From Stenotrophomonas maltophilia (GTDB lineage Bacteria > Pseudomonadota > Gammaproteobacteria > Xanthomonadales > Xanthomonadaceae): a stretch of 64,000 nt of DNA. Below the pieces are notes generated by a model. That model was not told where the DNA came from, ran no database searches, and worked only from the letters and a program-made list of their open reading frames with translations. The stretch lies in the NCBI RefSeq assembly GCF_002138415.1, contig NZ_CP015612.1, forward strand, positions 846,001 through 910,000, in the 5' to 3' direction. The position numbers and the translations under genes are program-made. Shown piece after piece: positions 40,459 through 50,315 of this stretch (within the stretch, counting starts at the first letter, position 1; each line of letters starts with the position of its first letter).

Positions 40459-41073
40459 ATGATCCACCTGCACTACATCGACGACGCGCTGCTGGTGGCC
40501 GAGAAGCCGGCCGGCCTGCTGTCCGTGCCTGGCCGCAGCGCCGAAAACCAGGACTGCGTGGTCGCGCGCCTGCAGGCGCTGTACCCGGATGCGTTGACCG
40601 TGCATCGCCTGGACCAGGTGACCTCTGGCCTGCTGCTGCATGCGCGTGGCAAGGAGATGCAGGCAGCGTTGTCGATGCAGTTCGAGCAGCGCCAGGTTGG
40701 CAAGCGGTATGAAGCGGTGGTGCAGGGGCTGCTCGAAGGCGAGGCCGGCGAAGTGGACCTGCCGCTGATCGTGGACTGGCCGAACCGGCCGAAGCAGATG
40801 GTCGATCACGAACGCGGCAAGCTGGCGCTGACGCGTTGGCGTGTAATGGCGCGTGATGTTGAGGTGCAGCGCACGCGCGTGGCGTTGCAACCGATCACTG
40901 GCCGCAGCCATCAGCTGCGCCTGCACATGGCCAGTCTCGGCCATCCCATCGTTGGTGACGTGCTGTACGGCGCCGCACCGGCGCAGCGTGTGCACCTGCA
41001 TGCGCGCAGCCTGCAGTTCACCCATCCGGTGACGGGCGAGGCGCTCGCGTTCGAGTCTGCGGCTCCGTTCTAG
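40459..41073 (+). CDS. RluA-family pseudouridine synthase
   Basis: Isomerises specific uridines in rRNA or tRNA; the exact target is not determined by sequence alone, though the short length (204 residues) and lack of an S4 domain resemble RluA. The catalytic motif is HRLDQVTSGLLL with Asp52; QPITGRSHQLRLHMASLGHP near the C-terminus is the second family motif. Composite element copy 2 begins 7 bp after the stop. Confidence 0.92.
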   Translation: MIHLHYIDDALLVAEKPAGLLSVPGRSAENQDCVVARLQALYPDALTVHRLDQVTSGLLLHARGKEMQAALSMQFEQRQVGKRYEAVVQGLLEGEAGEVDLPLIVDWPNRPKQMVDHERGKLALTRWRVMARDVEVQRTRVALQPITGRSHQLRLHMASLGHPIVGDVLYGAAPAQRVHLHARSLQFTHPVTGEALAFESAAPF

Positions 41074-41309
41074 GGGTTCGGCAGGGCTTGCAGCCCTGCA
41101 CCCGCAGAATCAACGTCAACGTCAACGTCAAAAGCGGGCTATCCGTAGGTTGGCGGGACGGTGTCGGAGTGCGGGGACGCCGCAAGTACGTCCCTGTAGG
41201 CTTGGCAGCCGCATCCATGCGGCTGACACCCCGCATTCCGACACCGCCCCACCTTCGACAGATTCCCACGGCTGTTGGCAAATACGACCGTTGTTCCACG
41301 CGGCTGTTG

Positions 41310-41333
41310 GTAGGTGTCGACCTTGGTCGACAC
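41310..41333 (+). repeat. SMAG REP
   Basis: GTAG + GTGTCGACC/GGTCGACAC, identical to the copy at 32841. Centre of composite element 2. Confidence 0.8.
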
Positions 41334-41360
41334 GTTTTTCTGTCAGATATCGAATGAATC

Positions 41361-41437
41361 ATCCACGCATTGCGTGGATCTACCGTGTCGACCAAGGTCG
41401 ACACCCACCAGAGCAGTCGACCAAGGTCGACACCTAC
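41361..41437 (-). repeat. Three SMAG-type REPs, minus orientation
   Basis: ATCCACGC/GCGTGGAT + CTAC (41361-41383); GTGTCGACC/GGTCGACAC + CCAC, a GTGG variant (41385-41408); and a shortened GTCGACC/GGTCGACAC + CTAC (41416-41437). The group points opposite to the REP at 41310. Confidence 0.75.
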
Positions 41438-41753
41438 CAGAGCAATACGCCGTTCCGACAGATCGCAGGAAACTGTCGAAGGCGGGGTGGGGCCGGTTGC
41501 GGGGGCGTGAGCCGCATGGATGCGGCGACCGAGCCTCCATGGACGGATTCACGGCGCCCCCCGCAACCGGACCCACCCCGCCATCCCTCAATGGCCCCGC
41601 TTTTGACGTTGACGTTGACGTTGACGTTGATTCTGCAGGTGCAGGGCTGCAAGCCCTGCAGAACAGAACCCCACCCCCTACCAAGGTAGGGCGGCCCGCG
41701 CGGCAGCGCCGGACTATCCTCGAACCCATGACTTTGTCTGGGAGGGCTGCGTC

Positions 41754-43634
41754 ATGAACTACGAGGAAACCTACCGTCGCTCGATCGACGAGCCGGAGGC
41801 CTTCTGGGGCGAGGAAGCCAAGCGCATCCATTGGCACAAACCGCCGCAGCAGGTGCTCGACTACAGCAATCCGCCGTTCCGGCGCTGGTTCGTCGGCGGC
41901 GAAACCAATCTCTGCTACAACGCCGTCGACCGCCACCTGGCCGAGCGCGCCGACCAGCTCGCGCTGGTTGCCATCTCCACCGAAACCAACAGCACGCGTG
42001 AGATCACCTATCGCCAGCTGTATCGCGAAGTGAACGACTTCGCCGCCGTGCTCAAGCACCTCGGCGTCGGTCACGGTGACCGCGTGGTGATCTACATGCC
42101 GAACATGGCCGAGGCGGTATTCGCCATGCTCGCCTGTGCGCGCATCGGTGCGGTGCACTCGGTGGTGTTCGGCGGCTTTGCCGCGCACAACCTGGCGCTG
42201 CGCATCGACGATGCGAAACCGAAACTGCTGATCGCCGCCGATGCCGGCATGCGCGGTGGCAAGCTGATTCCGTACAAGCCGATGGTCGATGCGGCCTGCT
42301 CCGAGGCCAGTGCACCGCCACCGCACGTGCTGATCGTCTCGCGCGGGCTGGATGCGGCCGAACCGCGGGTGCCCGGCCGTGATGTGGACTACGCCACGCT
42401 GCGCGCGCAGATCGGCGAAGTCGATGTGCCGGTGCAGTGGCTGGAGGCGAGCGAGCCGAGCTATCTGCTGTACACCTCCGGCACCACCGGCAAGCCGAAG
42501 GGCGTGCAGCGCGATGTGGGCGGCTATGCGGTGGCGATGGCACAGTCGATGGAGACCGTGTTCGACTGCAAGCCGGGCCAGGTGATGTTCTCCACCTCCG
42601 ATGTCGGCTGGGCGGTAGGGCATTCCTACAACGTGTACGGCCCGCTGATCGGCGGCTGCACTTCGTTGCTGTATGAAGGGCTGCCTACGAATCCGGACCC
42701 GGGCATCTGGTGGGCACTGTGCGAGCAGTACAACGTGCGCACCATGTTCTCCTCGCCCACCGCCATCCGAGTGCTGAAGAAGCACGACGCGGACTTCATC
42801 CATCGCCACGACCTGCGCGCACTGAAGTACCTGTTCCTGGCCGGCGAGCCGCTGGACGAGCCGACCGCGCACTGGATCAGCGAAGCGCTTGGCAAGCCGA
42901 TCATCGACAACTACTGGCAGACCGAAACCGGTTGGCCGGCGCTGACCCTGCTGCCGGGCCTGGAGATGAAGCCGGTGCGTTTCGGTTCGCCGGGCTTCCC
43001 CAATCTCGGTTACCGGATGAAGGTGATCGACGAGAACACCGGCGAGGAAGTCGCACCGGGGCAGAAGGGCGTGCTGGTGGTGTCGCCGCCGTTGCCCCCG
43101 GGCTGCATGAGCACGGTGTGGAATGACGACAGCCGTTTCCTGCAGAGCTACTTCAGCCACTTCAAGGAACTGCTGTATAGCTCGCTGGACTGGGCAATCC
43201 GCGACGATGATGGCTACACCTTCATCCTCGGTCGCACCGATGATGTGATCAACGTGGCCGGGCACCGCCTGGGCACGCGCGAGATCGAGGAGGCCATTTC
43301 CAGCCATCCGCGCGTGGCCGAGGCTGCCGTGATCGGGGTCAAGGACGAACTGAAGGGGCAGGTGCCGCTGGTGTTCGTCACGCTCAAGCAGGGGCTCGAT
43401 GGCGAGGATCCGGCACCGGTGGTGGCCGAGATGATGGCGACGGTGACGACGTCGCTTGGCGCGGTTGCGCGCCCGGCGCATGTGCACGTGGTCAATGCAC
43501 TGCCCAAGACCCGTTCGGGCAAGCTGCTGCGGCGCTCGTTGCAGGCGCTGGCCGAACAGCGCGACCCGGGTGACCTGTCGACGCTGGATGATCCCAGTGC
43601 GCTGGAGGAGATCCGCCGCGCGCTGGGCCGTTGA
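41754..43634 (+). CDS. prpE: Propionyl-CoA synthetase (AMP-forming)
   Basis: Activates propionate with ATP and CoA. The 626-residue sequence follows E. coli PrpE rather than Acs: YRRSIDEPEAFWGEEAKRI at the N-terminus, YTSGTTGKPKGVQRDVGGYA, FILGRTDDVINVAGHRLGTR, and the acetylatable-type Lys in PKTRSGKLLRR. No prpBCD genes are adjacent, so its use in the methylcitrate cycle depends on genes elsewhere. Acetate could be a side substrate. Confidence 0.92.
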   Translation: MNYEETYRRSIDEPEAFWGEEAKRIHWHKPPQQVLDYSNPPFRRWFVGGETNLCYNAVDRHLAERADQLALVAISTETNSTREITYRQLYREVNDFAAVLKHLGVGHGDRVVIYMPNMAEAVFAMLACARIGAVHSVVFGGFAAHNLALRIDDAKPKLLIAADAGMRGGKLIPYKPMVDAACSEASAPPPHVLIVSRGLDAAEPRVPGRDVDYATLRAQIGEVDVPVQWLEASEPSYLLYTSGTTGKPKGVQRDVGGYAVAMAQSMETVFDCKPGQVMFSTSDVGWAVGHSYNVYGPLIGGCTSLLYEGLPTNPDPGIWWALCEQYNVRTMFSSPTAIRVLKKHDADFIHRHDLRALKYLFLAGEPLDEPTAHWISEALGKPIIDNYWQTETGWPALTLLPGLEMKPVRFGSPGFPNLGYRMKVIDENTGEEVAPGQKGVLVVSPPLPPGCMSTVWNDDSRFLQSYFSHFKELLYSSLDWAIRDDDGYTFILGRTDDVINVAGHRLGTREIEEAISSHPRVAEAAVIGVKDELKGQVPLVFVTLKQGLDGEDPAPVVAEMMATVTTSLGAVARPAHVHVVNALPKTRSGKLLRRSLQALAEQRDPGDLSTLDDPSALEEIRRALGR

Positions 43635-43638
43635 CCAG

Positions 43639-43707
43639 GTAGTGCCGGCCGCTGGCCGGCACCCCCCCCCCTCAATCCTGAGGTTGCCGGCCAGCGGCCG
43701 GCACTAC
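43639..43707. repeat. Inverted SMAG pair around a C10 tract
   Basis: GTAG + TGCCGGCC/GGCCGGCA (43639-43662, plus) and the same stem + CTAC (43683-43707, minus) enclose a run of ten C (43662-43671). Immediately follows prpE. Confidence 0.85.
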
Positions 43708-43853
43708 CCGCAGCACTTGCGCTAAGCTCGGCCTGTCATCGACCTGCAATACGCGGCGCGCGCCGGGGAAGGCGCGTGCCGTCCGGGGATGGCACACAGG
43801 GGAGCGTGCCCGTCAGGGCGCGCCGGCATTGCGCATCGAGGGAGGGGGAGGCA

Positions 43854-44357
43854 ATGGCATTGCTGCACGCCAAGACGGCCGCTGGCCGTCAGGAAATCGA
43901 AGACCGTGGCCGGCGCCTGCCGGCGGCACTGCGTTCGATCCTGCTGATGGTCGACGGCCATCGCGATGACACTGAACTGCGCGGCCTGTTCGAAGGCCTG
44001 CGCGCACCACCGGACGCACTGGAGCAGTTGTCAGCACAGGGCCTGATTGAAGTGGTCGGCGGAAGTGCCGAAGCCGCACCGACGCGCAGCATCAGCGCCG
44101 GCCGCGAACAGGACCCGGCGCTGTACCAGCAGCTGTACGACGCGATGAGTGAGGCCGTGCGTCGGCATCTGGGCCTGAAGGGCTACTTCATTCAGTTGAA
44201 GATCGAACGCTGCACCGATGCGCTGGCGCTGGAACGCCTGTGCCCGGAACTGCTGGCGGCGGTGGGCAAGGCGCGCAGTCCGGCGCTGGCGCAGCGCTGG
44301 TGGCAGGAGACCCAGGCGGCCGTGGTGAATGGTGGCGACGAGGTCGTGCAGGCCTGA
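43854..44357 (+). CDS. Conserved hypothetical protein
   Basis: A 167-residue soluble protein not recognised. The start at 43854 is set by a strong purine-rich site (GGGAGG...GGAGG); an in-frame ATG at 43776 would run through it. The N-terminus KTAAGRQEIEDRGRRLPAA then ILLMVDGHRDDTELRGLF resembles a short module at the start of many proteobacterial regulators, and residues 35-70 could form a small helical fold. The C-terminal half is helical with no motif I know. Followed 46 bp later by the SUFU gene, possibly in one transcript. Confidence 0.6.
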   Translation: MALLHAKTAAGRQEIEDRGRRLPAALRSILLMVDGHRDDTELRGLFEGLRAPPDALEQLSAQGLIEVVGGSAEAAPTRSISAGREQDPALYQQLYDAMSEAVRRHLGLKGYFIQLKIERCTDALALERLCPELLAAVGKARSPALAQRWWQETQAAVVNGGDEVVQA

Positions 44358-44403
44358 GCCACCGCGTAAAGTGATCGGTTCACTTCCCCACAAGGAGTCC
44401 CGT

Positions 44404-45459
44404 GTGCAGGACGACCACGACGTCACCGATACCCCCGGCTGGGACGCGATCAATGCGGCGCTGGCGCCGCTGTATGCCGGGCAGGAGCCGCGCCACTACG
44501 GCACCGCGCTGCCGTATACGCTCGGTGGACAGGATCCGCTCGATGGCATCAGTGTCTACTGGGCGGAGGCGCCGCTGCCGCATTGGCACTACATCACCTA
44601 TGGCTTCTCCGAGCTGTATGCCAAGGAGAGCAGTGATGCCACCGCCAGTGGCTATGGTTTCGAGCTGACCTTCCGCCTCGCTGCCGACGCCGGTGAGAAC
44701 GCTGGGAGCGCACCGCCGGTGTGGCCGATGAACCTGCTGCAGAACCTGGCGCGCTATGTGTTCGGCAGTGGCAACGTGTTCGAGGATGGTCACCACCTCA
44801 ATGCCAATGGCCCGATCGCGCTGGAGACCGGCACGCGCTTGTGCCATCTGGCCTTCGTCGCTGATCCGCAGTTGCCCGCACGCGACACCACCAATGGCCA
44901 CCTGCAGTTCCTGCAGCTGGTCGGGCTGACCGATGAGGAAATGGAAGCGGTCAAGCGCTGGTCGACGCGCGGCGTGCTGCAGGCGCTGCAGCCGGCGATG
45001 CCGCTGTGGATCAGCGACCTGCATCGCGGCAACCTGCTGGAGGATCCGGTACTGGCCGCACAGGTGCAGGCCGGCAGCGAGCGCGAGGGCTCCAGTACCG
45101 GCATGTTGTTCATCGAGACACTGGATTGGCGGCAGGAGGCGGGCGTCACCACCCTGGTGCTGGGGGGCGGCCAGGTCGCCAGCGTGTGCGAGCTGCTGCC
45201 GCTGCGCCTGCGCCATGGCAAATCGCTGGAACTGGTCAGCCGCGAGCGGCAGTGGGAGTTCATCCCGGCCGAGCACGGTGAAGTGGGCGACGTCTCCGCC
45301 GACAACGCGCGCTGGGCACTGGATGAGGCGGGACTGCAGGCCCTGGCGGGCGTGCATGCCGAGCGCGGTATCTACCCGGTGGCGGCGGCGCTGCGCATCG
45401 AAGTGGTGCCGACCTACCTGCGCGATGCCAAGGGCGAAGTGATCCGCCAGATCGGCTGA
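44404..45459 (+). CDS. Suppressor-of-fused (SUFU) domain protein
   Basis: A 351-residue protein with the SUFU-domain core: ISVYWAEAPLPHWHYITYGF, SELYAKE, and the following GYGFELTFRL strand. GTG at 44404 is chosen because AAGGAG (44392-44397) is 6 nt upstream. Bacterial SUFU proteins are widely proposed as immunity proteins of polymorphic toxins; no toxin gene is in this window, so the role here is open. A GGGGTC palindrome follows. Confidence 0.8.
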   Translation: MQDDHDVTDTPGWDAINAALAPLYAGQEPRHYGTALPYTLGGQDPLDGISVYWAEAPLPHWHYITYGFSELYAKESSDATASGYGFELTFRLAADAGENAGSAPPVWPMNLLQNLARYVFGSGNVFEDGHHLNANGPIALETGTRLCHLAFVADPQLPARDTTNGHLQFLQLVGLTDEEMEAVKRWSTRGVLQALQPAMPLWISDLHRGNLLEDPVLAAQVQAGSEREGSSTGMLFIETLDWRQEAGVTTLVLGGGQVASVCELLPLRLRHGKSLELVSRERQWEFIPAEHGEVGDVSADNARWALDEAGLQALAGVHAERGIYPVAAALRIEVVPTYLRDAKGEVIRQIG

Positions 45460-45478
45460 TCACGCTGTTGGAACCGAG

Positions 45479-45517
45479 GGGGTCAGAGCCGCCTGCTGCG
45501 CAGACGGATCCGACCCC
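45479..45517 (+). repeat. GGGGTC-type palindrome, copy 4
   Basis: GGGGTCAGAGCC...GGATCCGACCCC with the inner arms changed to GCCTGC TGC GCAGAC. It lies between the convergent SUFU and GST genes, the same kind of site as copies 2-3, and may terminate both. Confidence 0.7.
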
Positions 45518-45526
45518 GGGTCAGGC

Positions 45527-46138
45527 TCAGGCCAGGCCTTCCGCCTTCAGCGCGGCCTGCACGCCGGCGTCGGCATCCATGCGCGCCTTGTAGGCGGCCA
45601 GGTTGTCCAGGCCGGACAGGTCGACCTTGGTGCCGGCGGCCCAGCGCAGGGTGATGTAGAAGTACGGGTCGGCGAAGCTGCGGAAGCCGGCGAGCCAGGG
45701 CTTGTCAGCCAGCTGCTTGTCAGCGGTCTCGAACAGGCCACGCAGGCGCTTGTGCGCGGCGGCGCGGATCGCATCGAACTGGCTCTCGTCGGCGATGAAC
45801 TTGCCCGGCGCGAACAGCGGCGAGAAGGCCGGATGCAGGTCCGAATTGACGAAGGCCAGCCAGCGGGTGGCTTCGGCGCGCTGGCGCGGGCTGCCGTCGC
45901 CGCCGAGGCCGGCCTGCGGGAAGCTGTCGGCGATGTAGCCCATGATCGCGGCGTTCTGCAGCAGCACGAAGTCGCCGTCGACCAGTGCGGGGACGGCGCC
46001 GGCCGGATTGATCTTGAGGAATTCCGGACCCTTCAGGGTGTCCTTGTTCAGCAGTTCAACCTCGAACGGCTGGCCGGTCCACTGCAGGGCGATGTGGTCG
46101 GCGGTGGAACAGGCACCGGGCTTGCTGTACAGCTTCAT
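45527..46138 (-). CDS. gst: Glutathione S-transferase, beta class
   Basis: Conjugates or reduces with glutathione in the cytoplasm. The 203-residue protein starts MKLYSKPGACSTADHIAL with Cys10, the mixed-disulfide residue of bacterial beta-class GSTs such as E. coli GstA, and has NPAGAVPALVDGDFVLLQNA (the cis-Pro glutathione-binding turn). The C-terminal helical domain is complete. Stand-alone gene. Confidence 0.92.
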   Translation of the reverse strand: MKLYSKPGACSTADHIALQWTGQPFEVELLNKDTLKGPEFLKINPAGAVPALVDGDFVLLQNAAIMGYIADSFPQAGLGGDGSPRQRAEATRWLAFVNSDLHPAFSPLFAPGKFIADESQFDAIRAAAHKRLRGLFETADKQLADKPWLAGFRSFADPYFYITLRWAAGTKVDLSGLDNLAAYKARMDADAGVQAALKAEGLA

Positions 46139-46222
46139 GGGAACTCCAGGTGATGCGGGCGGGAAGCGCCCACTATCCCAGAGCCTGGCGGCGGGCGGCA
46201 ACGCTGCCGCCAGCACGGATCG

Positions 46223-46681
46223 TTACGACTGCCGTGGCTTGAGGTTCTGCACCTTATAGAAGGTGTGATCGCCGATGGTGGCCACCTGGTACGCGTTGCG
46301 CCAGTTCGGGCTGGCGATGGACAGCGCGGCGAAGTGGCTGGCACCGGGCACGATCTCGCGGCGTTCGCCGGCCGGCAGCGCCCAGTTGCGCTCGGCGTCG
46401 AAGGCCACGTTCATCGCCTCGCTCCAGGCCGCGTCATTGCCCAGCTGGGTGCCGGGGGAGACGATGGTCGGCGCGAACTGCTTGCGTGCGGTGACCACCT
46501 GGCACATCGAGTCGCCCCACAGGCCACTGTCGAGGCGGCGCAGGGCGACCTCGGCGACGGCCTGCTGGCCACGCAGGGTCTGGTCGCGGGCTTCCAGGTA
46601 AACGGTGGTGCTCAAACACAATGAATCAGCGGCCGGCTGCGGCAACAACTGCGACAGCCAGAGAATCCAGGCCAGTTTCAT
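46223..46681 (-). CDS. SleB/CwlJ-type cell-wall hydrolase
   Basis: Predicted periplasmic or secreted peptidoglycan hydrolase. The ATG at 46681 gives 152 residues behind AAGGAG. A signal peptide (MKLAWILWLSQLLPQPAADS) precedes the Hydrolase_2 domain: STTVYLEARDQTLRGQQAVA with the catalytic-type Glu, then ALRRL and the C-terminal SHFAALSIASPNWRNA...IGDHTFYKV. Non-spore-formers use such enzymes in wall remodelling. The 298-bp upstream region is structured and carries a CRP-like site. Confidence 0.88.
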   Translation of the reverse strand: MKLAWILWLSQLLPQPAADSLCLSTTVYLEARDQTLRGQQAVAEVALRRLDSGLWGDSMCQVVTARKQFAPTIVSPGTQLGNDAAWSEAMNVAFDAERNWALPAGERREIVPGASHFAALSIASPNWRNAYQVATIGDHTFYKVQNLKPRQS

Positions 46682-46762
46682 ATAACTCCTTGCTCCGTGT
46701 GGGCCGCACCCTCGGGTTCCGGCCGCGGGGGCGACAGGAGGCGGGGTACGACTTGGCGTCAT

Positions 46763-46876
46763 GGGGAGGCGGCCATCGGGGCCGCCCCGTGGGCAGCCCC
46801 AAAAGAAACGATCAGTACCGATCGAGGGGGCTGCGCCGGCTCACCGGAAACTGGCTGGTGAGCGGAAAGATGGCGC
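46763..46876 (-). other. Structured leader of the cell-wall hydrolase gene
   Basis: Three consecutive stems, given on the plus strand: GGCGGCC/GGCCGCC (46768-46774, 46780-46786); GCAGCCCC/GGGGCTGC (46793-46800, 46827-46834) enclosing CGATC/GATCG and an A-rich bulge; and GCGCC/GGCGC (46833-46837, 46872-46876) enclosing GCTCACC/GGTGAGC. On the minus strand they would sit 80-195 nt before the hydrolase ATG. It does not match a riboswitch class I recognise. Confidence 0.4.
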
Positions 46877-46939
46877 AAGGTAGGGGGGCATAGCCGAACG
46901 CATCGTGAACCGTCCGGCTTGACATTCAGGTTCGCCAGG

Positions 46940-46955
46940 GGTGACGGAAATCACA
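46940..46955 (-). promoter_or_regulatory. CRP/Clp-like binding site
   Basis: On the minus strand TGTGA-TTTCCG-TCACC matches the CRP/Clp consensus TGTGA-N6-TCACA at 9 of 10 positions. It lies 259 bp upstream of the cell-wall hydrolase start and just after the fadH stop, so the hydrolase is the likely target. Confidence 0.5.
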
Positions 46956-46979
46956 TTCCGCCCCCCATTCAGGCGCTCA

Positions 46980-49483
<2,504 letters not shown>

Positions 49484-49556
49484 GTAGTGCCGGCCGCTGG
49501 CCGGCATCCCGTTCAGCTCAGGGGGACTGCGGTTGCCGGCCAGCGGCCGGCACTAC
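49484..49556. repeat. Inverted SMAG pair ending the tandem array
   Basis: GTAG + TGCCGGCC/GGCCGGCA (49484-49507, plus) faces the same stem + CTAC (49532-49556, minus). The minus copy lies inside the 3' end of the YczE-like gene. Confidence 0.85.
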
Positions 49557-50147
49557 CGGGGTGCGACCGATCCCGAACCAGCCCAGCGTCACCCCGCACA
49601 GCGGGCCGATCAGCAGGGCGAAGGCGAGGGTGCCGAGGCCGACATTGCCGCCCAGCCACCAGCCCAGCAGCAATACGCTGCCCTCGATCAGGCTGCGCAC
49701 CTTCCAGATCGGCCAGCCGGTGCGGGCGTGCAGGCCGGTCATCAGGCCATCGCGCGGGCCGGGGCCCAGCTTGGCGCCGATGTACAGGCCGGTGGCCAGC
49801 GCAACCAGCAGCATGCCGGCACAGAACATCGCCAGCTGCCAGCCCAGGCCGACCGCCGGCGGCAGCAACCACAGGCCAAATTGTGCGGACGGGCCGATCA
49901 GCATCACGTTGAGAACGGTGCCGACACCCGGTTTCTGTCGCAACGGCCACCAAAGCAGCAGCACCAGCGCGCCGATCACATTGGTGGCCAGGCCGAACGA
50001 CAGCGGCGTCTGCGCGGCGATGCCCTGCGACAGCACGTCCCAGGGAGCAACGCCGATCGCGGCACGGATCATCAGCGAGGCACCGAAGCCGTACAGGAAC
50101 AGGCCGACGGTCAGTTGCAGCAGGCGTAGCGGAAGGGCAGTGGGCAT
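49518..50147 (-). CDS. YczE/YitT-like membrane protein
   Basis: A 209-residue integral membrane protein with about five hydrophobic segments; the pattern GFGASLMIRAAIGVAPWDVL and GLYIGAKLGPGPRDGLMTGL is that of the YczE family, function unknown. ATG at 50147. The last 13 or so residues (RTPVVPAAGRQPQSP region) are encoded by a SMAG REP, with the stop just beyond it, so the original C-terminus was probably replaced or extended by REP insertion. Confidence 0.8.
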   Translation of the reverse strand: MPTALPLRLLQLTVGLFLYGFGASLMIRAAIGVAPWDVLSQGIAAQTPLSFGLATNVIGALVLLLWWPLRQKPGVGTVLNVMLIGPSAQFGLWLLPPAVGLGWQLAMFCAGMLLVALATGLYIGAKLGPGPRDGLMTGLHARTGWPIWKVRSLIEGSVLLLGWWLGGNVGLGTLAFALLIGPLCGVTLGWFGIGRTPVVPAAGRQPQSP

Positions 50148-50272
50148 GGGGCACTCGGGGGGAGGAGGATCTGTTCCCACCGTAAATCCGATTCAGTCGC
50201 TTCCATAGATACAGATGCCGGCCAATCCACTGTTACAGGCAGCCTTGATCCTGCATGTGGGGCTGTTCTGCG

Positions 50273-50297
50273 GAGCCGAGCATGGGCTCGGCTCTGC
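50273..50297 (-). repeat. SMAG-like REP with GCAG foot
   Basis: GAGCCGAGC/GCTCGGCTC followed by TGC, i.e. GCAG in place of GTAG on the minus strand. It lies just after the stop of the zinc-type oxidoreductase gene. Confidence 0.6.
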
Positions 50298-50315
50298 ATC
50301 GGCGTTCCAGCCTGG

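Larger units (their letters stand above)
41081..41659. repeat. Composite inverted-repeat element, copy 2
   Basis: A 579-bp non-coding block with the plan of copy 1. Ends: GCAGGGC TTGCA GCCCTGC at 41081 and its complement ending at 41659. Left CAACGT x3 (41111-41128), right ACGTTG x4 (41606-41629); the surrounding terminal ~60 bp differ by one base plus one hexamer. Hairpins at 41159-41246 (18 bp, one G-T) and 41481-41582 (25 bp, one mismatch). The centre carries four SMAG-type palindromes. It fills the spacer between the RluA-family gene and prpE. Confidence 0.85.

Noticed and set aside
41754..43634. Calling this gene acs (acetyl-CoA synthetase)
   Set aside because: N- and C-terminal segments and total length fit PrpE better than the ~650-residue Acs, though acetate may still be used.
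46919..46966. TTGACA on the plus strand near the fadH stop as a promoter
   Set aside because: No -10 box lies at 16-19 nt and no plus-strand gene follows.
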